64,000 bases of DNA, from positions 43,643 through 107,642 of the forward strand of contig NZ_JAMQAW010000096.1 in NCBI RefSeq assembly GCF_023701525.1. The letters are read 5' to 3'. The translations under genes and the position numbers were made by a program. Below the pieces are notes generated by a model. That model was not told where the DNA came from. It made no database searches and saw nothing but the letters and a program-made list of their open reading frames with translations. This document shows positions 24,481-33,129 of this stretch, one piece after another; within the stretch, counting starts at the first letter, position 1, and the number at the start of each line of letters is the position of its first letter. Source of the DNA: Streptomyces albipurpureus. GTDB lineage: Bacteria; Actinomycetota; Actinomycetes; Streptomycetales; Streptomycetaceae.

Positions 24481-25719
24481 TCAAGCGGCCTTAAGGAAAG
24501 CGTTCCAGCCACCGGCGGGGGCCTGTCCCACATCGAGGTCACGAAGCTTGGCGAGCACCTGCGGGTCCTGGACATCGAGCCAGTCGCAGAACTGCCGGAA
24601 GGAGACCAGCTGCACGTCCTTCCTTCCCGCCATGGCCTTGACCGCGTCTTCCACGGCGTCCATATAGATGCCACCGTTCCACTGCTCGAAGTGATTGCCG
24701 ATGAACAGCGGCGCGCGGTTGGACTCATAGGCGCGGCGGAAGCCGTTCAGATAGCAGCCCGTCGCCTGCTTCTTCCAGCGCGGATAGTTCTCGGGCGGGC
24801 CCTTGGTGGAGTTCTTGGACTGGTTGGCCATGATGTTGTAGTCCATCGAGAGCACCTCGAAGGAGTACCCGGGGAACGGGACCGCCTGGAGTGGCAGATC
24901 CCACAAACCCTCTCGCTTGGTCGGCCAGACCTGACGGCCACCCGGTGAACTGGCGTCATAGCGCCAACCGAGCTTCCTGGCCGTCGGGAAGAGCTTCTCC
25001 TGGCCGAGTAGACAGGGGGTGCGGGCGCCGACGAGTTCCTTGCCGTAGTCGAACGGCAGCGGGTCGAGATCGTCCCAGCCGCTGTGGGTACGCCACTTGG
25101 TGACGAAGGAAACAGCCTGCGCTATTTCGTTCTCCCAGTCGGCCGGGGTCCAGTTGCCGACCGACCCTGAGCCACCGCAGAAGTGCCCGTTGAAGTGGGT
25201 GCCTATCTCATGGCCGTCGAGCCAGGCCTGACGTATGTACTTCAGGGTCTTCTTGATGTTGTCGTCGGCGAGATAGCCGATGTCAGAGGCCCCGACGGCG
25301 TTGTTCGGCGGACGGTAGAGCGACTTCTTGGCCTCGGGGAGCAGATAGATCCCCGAGAGGAAGAACGTCATTCCCGCGTCGTACTCCTTGGCAAGGTCAA
25401 GAAAGCGCGGGAAGAGTCCATTACCGACCTCCCCGGCACCGTCCCAGGAGAAGATCACAAATTGCGGCGGGGCTTGCCCTGGTTCCAGCGGTACGGGAGC
25501 GGGCGGCTGATTCGGCTGCTTTCCGGTGTCGGATGTGGAGCCGTCGCCCATCAGTCGGCCCTGGTCCTTCGATGAATGGTCACCGTTCCCGACCTTCCCA
25601 CCGCTGCCTTTTCCCCCACCGCCCCCACCGAGGCCAAGAGCACCACAGCCCGCTGTTCCCAGCACCGCGGCGGCGCCAAAACCGGCCCCGAGCAAACTCC
25701 TTCTACTGATGTCCCACAT
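24481..25719 (-). CDS. Exported polysaccharide-deacetylase-like lipoprotein
   Basis: A 412-residue protein. A twin-arginine-like signal (SRRSLLGAGFG) leads to a lipobox ending GTAGC; a Gly/Pro linker follows. The remainder has the NodB-like barrel layout: FSWDGAGE near the first metal Asp, GHEIGTHFNGHF (H-x-x-x-H motif) and a late FIGNHFEQW segment. The catalytic base could be D in FSWDG. The substrate, probably a cell-envelope glycan, is unknown. The ATG at 25719 fits the signal; a GTG 15 nt upstream is possible. Confidence 0.8.
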   Translation of the reverse strand: MWDISRRSLLGAGFGAAAVLGTAGCGALGLGGGGGGKGSGGKVGNGDHSSKDQGRLMGDGSTSDTGKQPNQPPAPVPLEPGQAPPQFVIFSWDGAGEVGNGLFPRFLDLAKEYDAGMTFFLSGIYLLPEAKKSLYRPPNNAVGASDIGYLADDNIKKTLKYIRQAWLDGHEIGTHFNGHFCGGSGSVGNWTPADWENEIAQAVSFVTKWRTHSGWDDLDPLPFDYGKELVGARTPCLLGQEKLFPTARKLGWRYDASSPGGRQVWPTKREGLWDLPLQAVPFPGYSFEVLSMDYNIMANQSKNSTKGPPENYPRWKKQATGCYLNGFRRAYESNRAPLFIGNHFEQWNGGIYMDAVEDAVKAMAGRKDVQLVSFRQFCDWLDVQDPQVLAKLRDLDVGQAPAGGWNAFLKAA

Positions 25720-25810
25720 AGCGATCCCGTCCACACACTCTCCCGAGGGAGAGCCCCCCGATGAAATGGTCACCGGCCGAAACCGGCCACTGGTGGAGAG
25801 GACATAACGA

Positions 25811-25837
25811 AGGAGCCGGTTCCAGGAACCGGCTCCT
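25811..25837. terminator. Terminator after the hemL-phosphatase pair
   Basis: A perfect 13-bp inverted repeat around one base (arms AGGAGCCGGTTCC and GGAACCGGCTCCT), so the real loop is probably 5 nt. Located 56 nt past the phosphatase stop, with T-rich sequence on both sides. Confidence 0.85.
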
Positions 25838-25892
25838 CTATTTATGAAGGGGCGTCAGAAAGCGGACGACGGCCCCCGGGACTAACGGAGAG

Positions 25893-26687
25893 CTATGCAC
25901 CAAACGCTTTCGACTTTCCTTTCACTGGTTTAGCGCCGGCGAGCAGATGCGGCGGTACGAGATCACGCGCGGGTTCCGAGTAGCCGACCGAGATAATGCG
26001 GTCGTCCTCATAGGTGAACGTGGTCAGGGATGCCAGCGTGCACTGACGACGGCGCGGGTCGTGCCACAGCCGCCGCCGTTCCACAAAGCTCCGGACAATC
26101 CAAATCGGCAGCTGATGGCTGACGAGGACCGCCTCATGTCCGCGGGCCGCGTCGCGCGCTTCGCCGAGAGCGCCCATCATCCGTACGACCTGCTCGATAT
26201 ACGGCTCTCCCCAGGACGGACGGAAGGGATTGGTCAGGTGCCGCCAGTTCGCGGGTCTGCGAAGCGCACCGTCCCCCACCCCGAAGGTCTTGCCCTCGAA
26301 GACGTTGCCGGCCTCGATGAGTCGGTCATCGCTGCCCAGGTCGAGCCCATGGCTCTTGGCCACGGGAGCAGCGGTCTCCTGAGCGCGTTCCAGCGGGGAG
26401 GCGACGACATAGGTGACATCGCGGTCGGCGAGGGCGTCGGCGACCCGATCGGCCATCTGCCGGCCGAGCGAGGAGAGGTGATAGCCCGCACGGCGGCCGT
26501 AGAGGACGCCGTCGGGGTTGTGCACCTCACCATGGCGCATCAGATGGACCACGGTGATCGTCTTGCCGCTCGGGCCGCGCTTGCCGCTGCGGCTCGGGCC
26601 GCTCGCATCGCCCGCGCTGCCCAGGCCGCCCGGCTTGTCGGTACCGCTCGTGCCGTCGGTACCGCTCGTGTGGTCAGCGCCGGTCAT
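25893..26687 (-). CDS. Histidine-phosphatase (phosphoglycerate-mutase-like) protein
   Basis: A 264-residue protein. After a Gly/Ser-rich start (1-42) comes the catalytic motif LMRHGEVHNP (phospho-accepting His), then SPLERAQETA and, late, VLVSHQLPIW with the second catalytic His. It is a phosphatase or mutase of small phospho-compounds; the substrate is not predictable. Its start overlaps the hemL stop (ATGA), so the pair is coupled. Confidence 0.9.
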   Translation of the reverse strand: MTGADHTSGTDGTSGTDKPGGLGSAGDASGPSRSGKRGPSGKTITVVHLMRHGEVHNPDGVLYGRRAGYHLSSLGRQMADRVADALADRDVTYVVASPLERAQETAAPVAKSHGLDLGSDDRLIEAGNVFEGKTFGVGDGALRRPANWRHLTNPFRPSWGEPYIEQVVRMMGALGEARDAARGHEAVLVSHQLPIWIVRSFVERRRLWHDPRRRQCTLASLTTFTYEDDRIISVGYSEPARDLVPPHLLAGAKPVKGKSKAFGA

Positions 26688-27991
26688 GCCACGGCCTCCG
26701 CGGCGGCCCGGGCTGCCGCGGGCAGGGCAGCGGCGATCCGCTCGATCGCCCGCTCGTCATGGGCCGTGGAGACAAACCAGGACTCAAAGGCGGACGGCGG
26801 TAGATAGACGCCGTCGGCCAGCATCGAGTGGAAGAAGGCATTGAAGCGGAACGCCTCCTGCCGCTTCGCGTCCTCGTAGGTGCGCACCTCGTCCGAGGTG
26901 AAGAAGACCGAGAACATGTTGCTCGCCGTCTGGAGTCGATGCGCCACGCCCTCCTTGGAGAGCGCGTTGGCGACCAGCCGCTGGATCTCTTCGGATACCG
27001 AGTCCACCGTGTCGTACGCGGCCTGGTCGAGCAGTCGCAGCTGGGCCAGGCCCGCGGCGGTCGCGATGGGGTTCCCGGAGAGGGTGCCCGCCTGGTAGAC
27101 GGGGCCGGCCGGGGCCAGGTGCGCCATCACGTCCGCGCGCCCGCCGAACGCGGCGGCGGGGAAGCCGCCGCCCATGACCTTGCCGAAGGTCATCAGATCG
27201 GGCTCGACACCATCCACGCCGTACCAGCCCGCCCTACTGGTGCGGAAGCCGGTCATCACCTCATCGGAGATGTAGAGCGCGCCGTTCTCCTGGCAGAGAT
27301 CCTTCAGACCCTGGTTGAAGCCGGGAAGCGGCGGGACCACTCCCATGTTGCCCGGGGAGGCCTCGGTGATCACACAGGCGATGTCTCCGGGGTGCGCGGC
27401 GAAGGCGGCCCGGACGGCGTCGAGGTCGTTGTACGGCAGAACGACGGTCTCGCCCGCCTGGGCGCCGGTGACACCGGGCGTGTCGGGCAGGCCGAAGGTC
27501 GCCACCCCGGAACCGGCAGCGGCCAGCAGCGCATCGACATGGCCGTGGTAGCAGCCGGCGAACTTCACGACCTTCGCCCGGCCGGTGAAACCACGGGCGA
27601 GGCGGATCGCGGACATCGTCGCCTCCGTACCGCTGGAGACCAGCCGCACCTGCTCGACGGGCCCGACCCGGGCGACGATCTCCTCGGCGAGCGTGACCTC
27701 GCCCTCACCGGGGGTGCCGAAGGAGGTTCCGCGGACCACGGCCGACTGCACGGCCTCGATGACGGCCGGATGGGCGTGGCCGAGGATCATCGGTCCCCAC
27801 GAGCAGACGAGATCGACGTACTCCCGCCCATCCGCGTCGGTGAGATAGGGGCCGGAGCCGGACACCATGAACCGTGGCGTACCGCCCACGGCCCGGAAGG
27901 CCCGCACGGGAGAGTTGACGCCGCCGGGCGTCACCTGGGACGCACGGTCGAAGAGCGCCTGGGAAACTGGAGCTTCGTATGAATACGCCAC
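26684..27991 (-). CDS. hemL: Glutamate-1-semialdehyde 2,1-aminomutase HemL
   Basis: A 435-residue class-III PLP aminotransferase. The PLP-lysine region is DLMTFGKVMGGGFPAAAFGG, and substrate/cofactor motifs SSGTEATMSAIRLARG and GCYHGHVD are present. It makes 5-aminolevulinate from glutamate-1-semialdehyde, the step after HemA (50347-52146). It is placed upstream of the cytochrome c maturation genes. Confidence 0.96.
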   Translation of the reverse strand: MAYSYEAPVSQALFDRASQVTPGGVNSPVRAFRAVGGTPRFMVSGSGPYLTDADGREYVDLVCSWGPMILGHAHPAVIEAVQSAVVRGTSFGTPGEGEVTLAEEIVARVGPVEQVRLVSSGTEATMSAIRLARGFTGRAKVVKFAGCYHGHVDALLAAAGSGVATFGLPDTPGVTGAQAGETVVLPYNDLDAVRAAFAAHPGDIACVITEASPGNMGVVPPLPGFNQGLKDLCQENGALYISDEVMTGFRTSRAGWYGVDGVEPDLMTFGKVMGGGFPAAAFGGRADVMAHLAPAGPVYQAGTLSGNPIATAAGLAQLRLLDQAAYDTVDSVSEEIQRLVANALSKEGVAHRLQTASNMFSVFFTSDEVRTYEDAKRQEAFRFNAFFHSMLADGVYLPPSAFESWFVSTAHDERAIERIAAALPAAARAAAEAVA

Positions 27992-28218
27992 TTTGGTCCT
28001 GATCTAACGATTCGGGGGCGGTGACCGAGGCGGATGATCTCGGCCACGGGTGAGCGGGGAGCGCGTTCTCCTCGTATTACGAAAGGGCGTCACCATCCCG
28101 GTATCTGCGAAACTGGGACGACACAGGGAAGGCTCACGGAATCCATGGTGTCAGAGGCCACGGTGTTCCTCACGGACAGGTGTTTCACCTGACGCCCGTG
28201 GGGGAGGTCACTGTCACG

Positions 28219-28821
28219 ATGATCGGGTTGCGCGGCGGGGGCTGCGAGTGGTCGGGTGGAGATATGTATCGCGGTGGCGGACTGGGCGAGGGGACTGACG
28301 ACCTCGGCCCTGACCCTGCCCGTCGGGGCAAGCACCGGCGGGGCGACGCGGGCGCGGATGCCGCGGCAGGCAGGAGCGGCCGAGTGGGGGTGACGTACAA
28401 GTACTTCGGCGCGCCCGACGGGGCTACGGCTGCCCGGGTGCCGATATCGATGCGCCCCGAGGAGCTCGGCGGCGATGAGCTCGGCATGGGCGGGCTGTTC
28501 ACCAAGATCAAGCCGGAGACCATAGCGGCCATGGTCCTGATGGGCATCCAAGGCATGCCGCTGAACAAGGTTCCGCCGCTGGAGCTTGTGGTGCTGCACC
28601 CGGACTACGCCGTGGTGAAGCTCCCGATGACCGTGGTGGACCCGCTGCGTGACCTGGGCGAGGAATCGGTGGGCGCGGCCGCCTTCATCTGGTCGACGGT
28701 CCCGGACCGGGGCGGTCCGCGGGACGCGTTCAATGTGTACCGACTGCTCCATGAATGGCAGGATTTCAGCCATCGGCTCCATGAAGCCGGACACCAGCCG
28801 TACTGCCTGGTGTGGCCCTAG
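28219..28821 (+). CDS. Conserved hypothetical protein
   Basis: About 200 residues from ATG 28219; GTG 28180 would add 13. GGGGGAGG lies 11 nt before the ATG. The N-terminal third is Gly/Arg-rich and probably disordered; the folded part starts near VGVTYKYFGAPDG and includes PEELGGDELGMGGLFTKIKPETIAAMVLMG and a C-terminal WQDFSHRLHEAGHQPYCLVWP. No membrane segment. I recognise it only as a Streptomyces-type conserved protein without assigned function. It is divergent from hemL. Confidence 0.75.
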   Translation: MIGLRGGGCEWSGGDMYRGGGLGEGTDDLGPDPARRGKHRRGDAGADAAAGRSGRVGVTYKYFGAPDGATAARVPISMRPEELGGDELGMGGLFTKIKPETIAAMVLMGIQGMPLNKVPPLELVVLHPDYAVVKLPMTVVDPLRDLGEESVGAAAFIWSTVPDRGGPRDAFNVYRLLHEWQDFSHRLHEAGHQPYCLVWP

Positions 28822-29083
28822 CAGCGAGCGTTCGACGGCTCGGCCCGGTGCGGTGATCGTGACCCGCGTCGGGTGCCCGCGGGGACCGGCCCCTCTTGAG
28901 GTCTCCTGCCCACCGGTTGACAGAACCCGCGACCGCTGCCGGTCAAGAGCAGGGCAACGCCCAGAGGTTGCCCCGCGATCCATCGCCAGGCAATCCGCCG
29001 CTCGGCCAAGTCGTCGGCCCACCGGTGACGATCCCCCCGTGCACCGCATCCTGACTGTCAGACCCGCCTTCTACCGTGAGGTC

Positions 29084-29620
29084 ATGGACAACAAGGGTTC
29101 GGCAGTACACATCGAGGCCTGGTCGACCGGCGATCTCGACCTGCTCCGGGCGGCGAACGCGCCGGAGCTCATGGCGCACCTGGGCGGCCCCGAGTCGGAG
29201 GAGCAGCTGGTGGCGCGACATCGCCGCTATCTGGACCTGAGTACGGACACCAGCGGCAAGGGCCGGATGTACCGGATCGTGGCGACGGGCTCGGGGGAAA
29301 CCCTGGGCAACGTGGGCTTCTGGGAGCAGCTCTGGCGGGGCGAGCCGGTGTATGAGGCGGGTTGGACGGTCCTACCGGGGTTCCAGGGCCGTGGCGTGGC
29401 CACAGCGGCGACGCTGGCCGTGGCGGACGCGGCCCGCGCCGTACGACGGCACCGCTATCTCCATGCCTTCCCCAGCGTGGCGAACGCCGCGTCGAACGGG
29501 GTGTGCAGAAGAGCGGGATTCACGGCGATGGGCGAGTGCGAGGTGGAGTACCCACCGGGCAATCCACTCCAGGTGAACGACTGGCGGCTGGATCTCCATC
29601 CAACGGACCACTCCGGCTGA
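29084..29620 (+). CDS. GNAT-family acetyltransferase (RimJ/RimL-like)
   Basis: A 178-residue GNAT protein with the motif A segment WTVLPGFQGRGVATAATL and the C-terminal NAASNGVCRRAGFTAMGE typical of RimJ/RimL-type enzymes acting on amino groups of proteins or small molecules. The ATG at 29084 has GAGG 4 nt upstream; GTG 29039 is an alternative. Its stop codon falls inside the first of three 21-bp repeats. Confidence 0.88.
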   Translation: MDNKGSAVHIEAWSTGDLDLLRAANAPELMAHLGGPESEEQLVARHRRYLDLSTDTSGKGRMYRIVATGSGETLGNVGFWEQLWRGEPVYEAGWTVLPGFQGRGVATAATLAVADAARAVRRHRYLHAFPSVANAASNGVCRRAGFTAMGECEVEYPPGNPLQVNDWRLDLHPTDHSG

Positions 29621-29717
29621 GTTCATCCCACCGCGTACCACGGCTGAGATCCGGCTGAGGTCATCCCACCGATCACCCGCGCTGAGGTCCGGACATCCGG
29701 CTGAGGTCATCCCACCG
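29613..29717. repeat. Three 21-bp direct repeats after the acetyltransferase
   Basis: CCGGCTGAGGTCATCCCACCG recurs at 29651-29671 and 29697-29717, and with one change at 29613-29633. Copies start 38 and 46 nt apart, with partial CGCTGAGGTCCGG copies between. The first overlaps the end of the acetyltransferase gene. The remaining 29718-29850 shows no gene. Confidence 0.8.
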
Positions 29718-29850
29718 ACCGCCATGGCAGAAGTCCTCCAACGAACCATCACGGCTGCGGTCGACCCGCCCGCATCGACCAACCGCCCCCCACGGTCCCT
29801 GACCCCGACCACACCGGGAACGGGGATGTGCCCGGGTCCTTCCGGATGAC

Positions 29851-30597
29851 ATGCTGACCGATGTGAATCGACCGGAGATCCACCTCAGCGTCGCCCCTGA
29901 GCTGCGCCTCTTCATCCCATCGGAGCGGCGTCAAGGGCGTACGTCCCTGGTCACTGACGGCACGTCAACACTCGGTCATGTCATCGAGTCACTGGGCATT
30001 CCGCTCACCGAGGCGGGCCGGCTGCTCGTCGATGGCGCGCTGGCCTCCGTCTCTCATGTGCCGAAGACCGGCGAGAGCGTCGAGGTCCTGAGCGTCAGCC
30101 GTCCCCAGCAGGTGCCGGGCGCTCCGCTGCGTTTTCTGCTCGATGTCCATCTGGGCACGCTGGCACGGCGGTTGCGGCTGCTCGGCGTGGATGCCGCGTA
30201 TGAGAACGAGGACATCGGCGACCCGGCGCTGGCGGCCCTCTCGGCCAAGGAGCGGCGGGTGCTGCTCTCACGGGACCGCGGGCTGCTGCGTCGACGCGAA
30301 CTCTGGGCGGGTGCCTATGTCTACAGCGATCGGCCCGACGACCAACTGCGGGACGTACTGGGACGGTTCAGGCCCGCCCTCGCACCATGGACCCGCTGCA
30401 CGGCCTGCAACGGCCAGTTGGCGGAGGCCGACAAGGCCACGGTCCAGGAGCAGTTGCGGCAGGGGACCCAGCGGGCATACGACGTCTTCGCCCAGTGCGC
30501 CGACTGCGGCCGGGCGTACTGGCGGGGCGCGCACCACGCCCGGCTGGTCGCGATTGTCGATGAAGCGGTACGGGAGTTCGGCGGGGATTCGCCGTAG
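29851..30597 (+). CDS. Mut7-C RNase-domain protein with ubiquitin-like N-terminus
   Basis: A 248-residue two-domain protein. Residues about 10-90 form a beta-grasp, ThiS/ubiquitin-like Mut7-C module; about 98-180 is the PIN-fold Mut7-C domain (RFLLDVHLGTLARRLRLLGVDAAY, then LLSRDRGLLRRR); the C-terminus is a zinc ribbon with two cysteine pairs (TRCTACN and QCADCGRAYWRG). Predicted to cut or trim RNA; targets unknown. Confidence 0.9.
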   Translation: MLTDVNRPEIHLSVAPELRLFIPSERRQGRTSLVTDGTSTLGHVIESLGIPLTEAGRLLVDGALASVSHVPKTGESVEVLSVSRPQQVPGAPLRFLLDVHLGTLARRLRLLGVDAAYENEDIGDPALAALSAKERRVLLSRDRGLLRRRELWAGAYVYSDRPDDQLRDVLGRFRPALAPWTRCTACNGQLAEADKATVQEQLRQGTQRAYDVFAQCADCGRAYWRGAHHARLVAIVDEAVREFGGDSP

Positions 30598-30733
30598 ACC
30601 GGCGTCGGGGACAGATCACTGCCGCCGGGTCGGCGCGGGGGTTGGCCCAGGCGCACCGGGGGCGGAGGCGGTCGGCGGCGCGATCTCTTCCGAGCAGGGT
30701 CGGAACACGGCCAGAGCGGGGTCAGGCCGGGGT

Positions 30734-31222
30734 TCAGAAGACGTAGAGGTCTCCAGTGGCCGGCACCAGGACCTCATGCTCATGGTTGGTGGGGTTGTGG
30801 TCGACCGCACCGCCGTTCCACTGGGTGGCGATGGTGACGACCATCTCCTCCGGGGTGCCCGTCGTGCTGAGCGTGAAGGCGTCCTGCTGCCCGTCAGCCC
30901 CGGCCCGCAGCGGCCCGGTGGCGCAGAGCATCTCCTGATCGGCCGCCCAGAGGCATCCGGGAGGCAGTTGCTGGGCAGCCGCCAGGGGCCCGGAGAAGCC
31001 GATTCGCACGGTGGAGTCGGCCACGTCCACCGGGCCATGGCTCTTGGATGCGAGAGAGACCCGTAGCTGCCCGTCCACCAGCGAGATGTGCCCGTGGTGC
31101 GCCACATCCGCTTCGGGAGCCGCGTCCCCGGCACCAGCCTGCGCGGCCCCTGTACCGATCACCATCACCCCCGCGGCGAGCACCGCGGAAACCGTGAGTA
31201 CCACTTTGCGCTTTCCGGACAT
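30734..31222 (-). CDS. Secreted hypothetical protein
   Basis: A 162-residue protein with a clear signal peptide (KRKVVLTVSAVLAAGVMVIG, cut near AQA). The mature part has two cysteines (PGCLWAADQEMLCATG) likely disulfide-bonded and a beta-rich pattern. No catalytic motif or family is recognised. Confidence 0.8.
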   Translation of the reverse strand: MSGKRKVVLTVSAVLAAGVMVIGTGAAQAGAGDAAPEADVAHHGHISLVDGQLRVSLASKSHGPVDVADSTVRIGFSGPLAAAQQLPPGCLWAADQEMLCATGPLRAGADGQQDAFTLSTTGTPEEMVVTIATQWNGGAVDHNPTNHEHEVLVPATGDLYVF

Positions 31223-31309
31223 GAGGCAAAGATACCGTTTTGTTGGTTGATATTACTGATTGTCCGTTAGATCGGCGCGTCTTCGCCCCGCGCATGGCAG
31301 GCTGACGCC

Positions 31310-31645
31310 ATGGTCGTCGCTCGCTCCATCGCCCTCTTCGCCGTGGCCGCGCTCTTCGAGATCGGTGGGGCGTGGCTCGTCTGGCAGGGGATCAGGGAGC
31401 ACCGGGGCTGGGTCTGGATCGGGGCCGGAGTGATTGCGCTCGGCGCCTACGGGGTGGTGGCCACCCTCCAGCCGGACGGGGAGTTCGGACGCATCCTGGC
31501 GGCGTACGGCGGGGTGTTCGTGGCGGGGTCGATCGTCTGGGGGATGGTGGCGGACGGATACCGTCCGGACCGCTGGGACGTCCTGGGGGCGCTGATCTGC
31601 CTGGCCGGGATGGCCTTGATCATGTACGGCCCCCGAGGCCGCTGA
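31310..31645 (+). CDS. YnfA/UPF0060-family membrane protein
   Basis: A 111-residue protein with four membrane helices and the family signature LFEIGGAWLVWQGIREH, AYGGVFVAGSIVWGMVADG and RPDRWDVLGALICL. The family is related to small multidrug-resistance-type proteins; its substrate is not established. Confidence 0.92.
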   Translation: MVVARSIALFAVAALFEIGGAWLVWQGIREHRGWVWIGAGVIALGAYGVVATLQPDGEFGRILAAYGGVFVAGSIVWGMVADGYRPDRWDVLGALICLAGMALIMYGPRGR

Positions 31646-31669
31646 CCCGGCCCTCGCCGCATCGTCCGT

Positions 31670-31860
31670 CGGCAGGCCGGGCGGCCGCCTGCCGCCGACG
31701 GGGTGCGGTTGGCCTACCGCACCGCGGGACTCGCCGAGCCCGAGCGGATCGTCTGGGCGGACTCGCCCCACGCCCGCATCGCCCGCATCGCCCGCATCGC
31801 CCGCATCGCCCGCATCACTGGAATCACCGGCGTTCAGGGAGGAGAACCGCTCTTCGCCTC
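31670..31860 (+). pseudogene. Probable DUF6745-like gene remnant with a 9-bp repeat expansion
   Basis: One frame reads VRLAYRTAGLAEPERIVWADSP, which resembles the start of Streptomyces DUF6745-type proteins. It then runs into five exact 9-bp repeats and low-complexity Pro/Gly sequence with no folded domain. No start codon with a ribosome site is visible. I read this as a decayed fragment. The wider gap 31646-32159 holds nothing else recognisable. Confidence 0.4.
31772..31816. repeat. 9-bp tandem repeat (GCCCGCATC x5)
   Basis: Five exact, contiguous copies, each encoding Ala-Arg-Ile in the frame of the upstream fragment. Flanking degenerate units suggest slippage expansion; a candidate variable-number repeat. 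Confidence 0.9.
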
Positions 31861-32159
31861 CCTCAGCGCCCGGCTTGGCCCTGGCCGAGGGGGTCCGATT
31901 GAACCCCCGGGACCGCGGACCCCGGGACCCCGGAGCCTGGGAGGCCTAGAGCCCGGCCCCCTGAGGCGCCTCCGCTCAGTACCGGTGCGACCCGCCTGGG
32001 GCGCGGACCCAGCTGCCGGGAAGCGATGGCGGCCGACCTCGTTCCCCCGCGGCGGCCCGGCGCACTACAAGGAGCCAACGGCGCAGCAGGCCCCCTCGGG
32101 GCCGTACCGGACCCCGCCTATTCTGGGGCCGGTCCGATCACTCGCGCGAGGAGCAGGCC

Positions 32160-32933
32160 ATGACCACGCCCAGCACGCCTACCACGCCCGTCGCCGTCGT
32201 CACGGGCGCCAGCAGCGGTATCGGGGCCGCCACCGCGCGGCAACTCGCTCGGGCGGGGTATCGCGTCGTCCTCACCGCTCGCCGCAAGGACCGTATCGAG
32301 GCGCTGGCCGCCGAGCTGACCGCGAGCGGCGCACAGGCCACCGCGTACCCCCTCGACGTCACGGACAGGCCCGCCGTCGACGCGTTCGCGGCGGCCGTGG
32401 GTCGCTGCGACGTGCTGATCAACAACGCCGGTGGCGCGCTGGGAGCCGACTCCGTGGCGACCGGCGATCCGGCCGATTGGCGACGGATGTTCGAGGTCAA
32501 TGTCATCGGCGCGCTCAACGCCACCCAGGCCCTTCTGCCCACCCTCACCGCCAGCGGGGACGGCACGGTCGTCGTGCTCACCTCCACCGCGGGCCACGGC
32601 ACCTACGAGGGCGGTGCCGGCTATGTCGCGGCCAAGCACGGTGCCCATGTGCTCGCCGAGACCCTGCGGCTGGAGATCGTCGGCACACCGGTGCGGGTGA
32701 TCGAGGTGGCGCCGGGGATGGTGAAGACCGAGGAGTTCGCCACGACCCGCTTCCATGGGGACACCACGAGGGCTGCGAAGGTGTACGAGGGCGTCGCGGA
32801 ACCCCTCACCGCCGACGATGTGGCGGACACCATCACCTGGGCGGTCACCCGTCCATCGCACGTCAACATCGATCTGCTCGTGGTCCGGCCGCGCGCTCAG
32901 GCCTCCAACTCCAAGGTGCACCGCGAACGGTGA
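32160..32933 (+). CDS. Short-chain dehydrogenase/reductase
   Basis: A 257-residue classical SDR. NADP(H) motif TGASSGIG (about 16-23) with RRK after beta-2, the NNAG motif, catalytic Ser in LTSTAGHG and the YVAAK active-site Tyr/Lys pair. C-terminal NIDLLVVRPRAQ resembles NADP-dependent serine/3-hydroxy acid dehydrogenases (YdfG type). Substrate unassigned. Stand-alone gene. Confidence 0.93.
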   Translation: MTTPSTPTTPVAVVTGASSGIGAATARQLARAGYRVVLTARRKDRIEALAAELTASGAQATAYPLDVTDRPAVDAFAAAVGRCDVLINNAGGALGADSVATGDPADWRRMFEVNVIGALNATQALLPTLTASGDGTVVVLTSTAGHGTYEGGAGYVAAKHGAHVLAETLRLEIVGTPVRVIEVAPGMVKTEEFATTRFHGDTTRAAKVYEGVAEPLTADDVADTITWAVTRPSHVNIDLLVVRPRAQASNSKVHRER

Positions 32934-33129
32934 CGCCGCGAGGTCCACCCGTACCGGGCGGCGCGCTGGAATCGACCGCAGGGCGGCGCGGGTCCCGCAG
33001 CTGGACCCGTGCCGCCGAACGGATCAGGAATCCGCCCCGCCCGGCCAGCGGGGGCCTCGTTCCCAGGAGGCATCCGCCGATCCCCGGGTGGACTCGACCC
33101 CGCCCGCCAGGGCGCCCGGCGGCCGGCGC

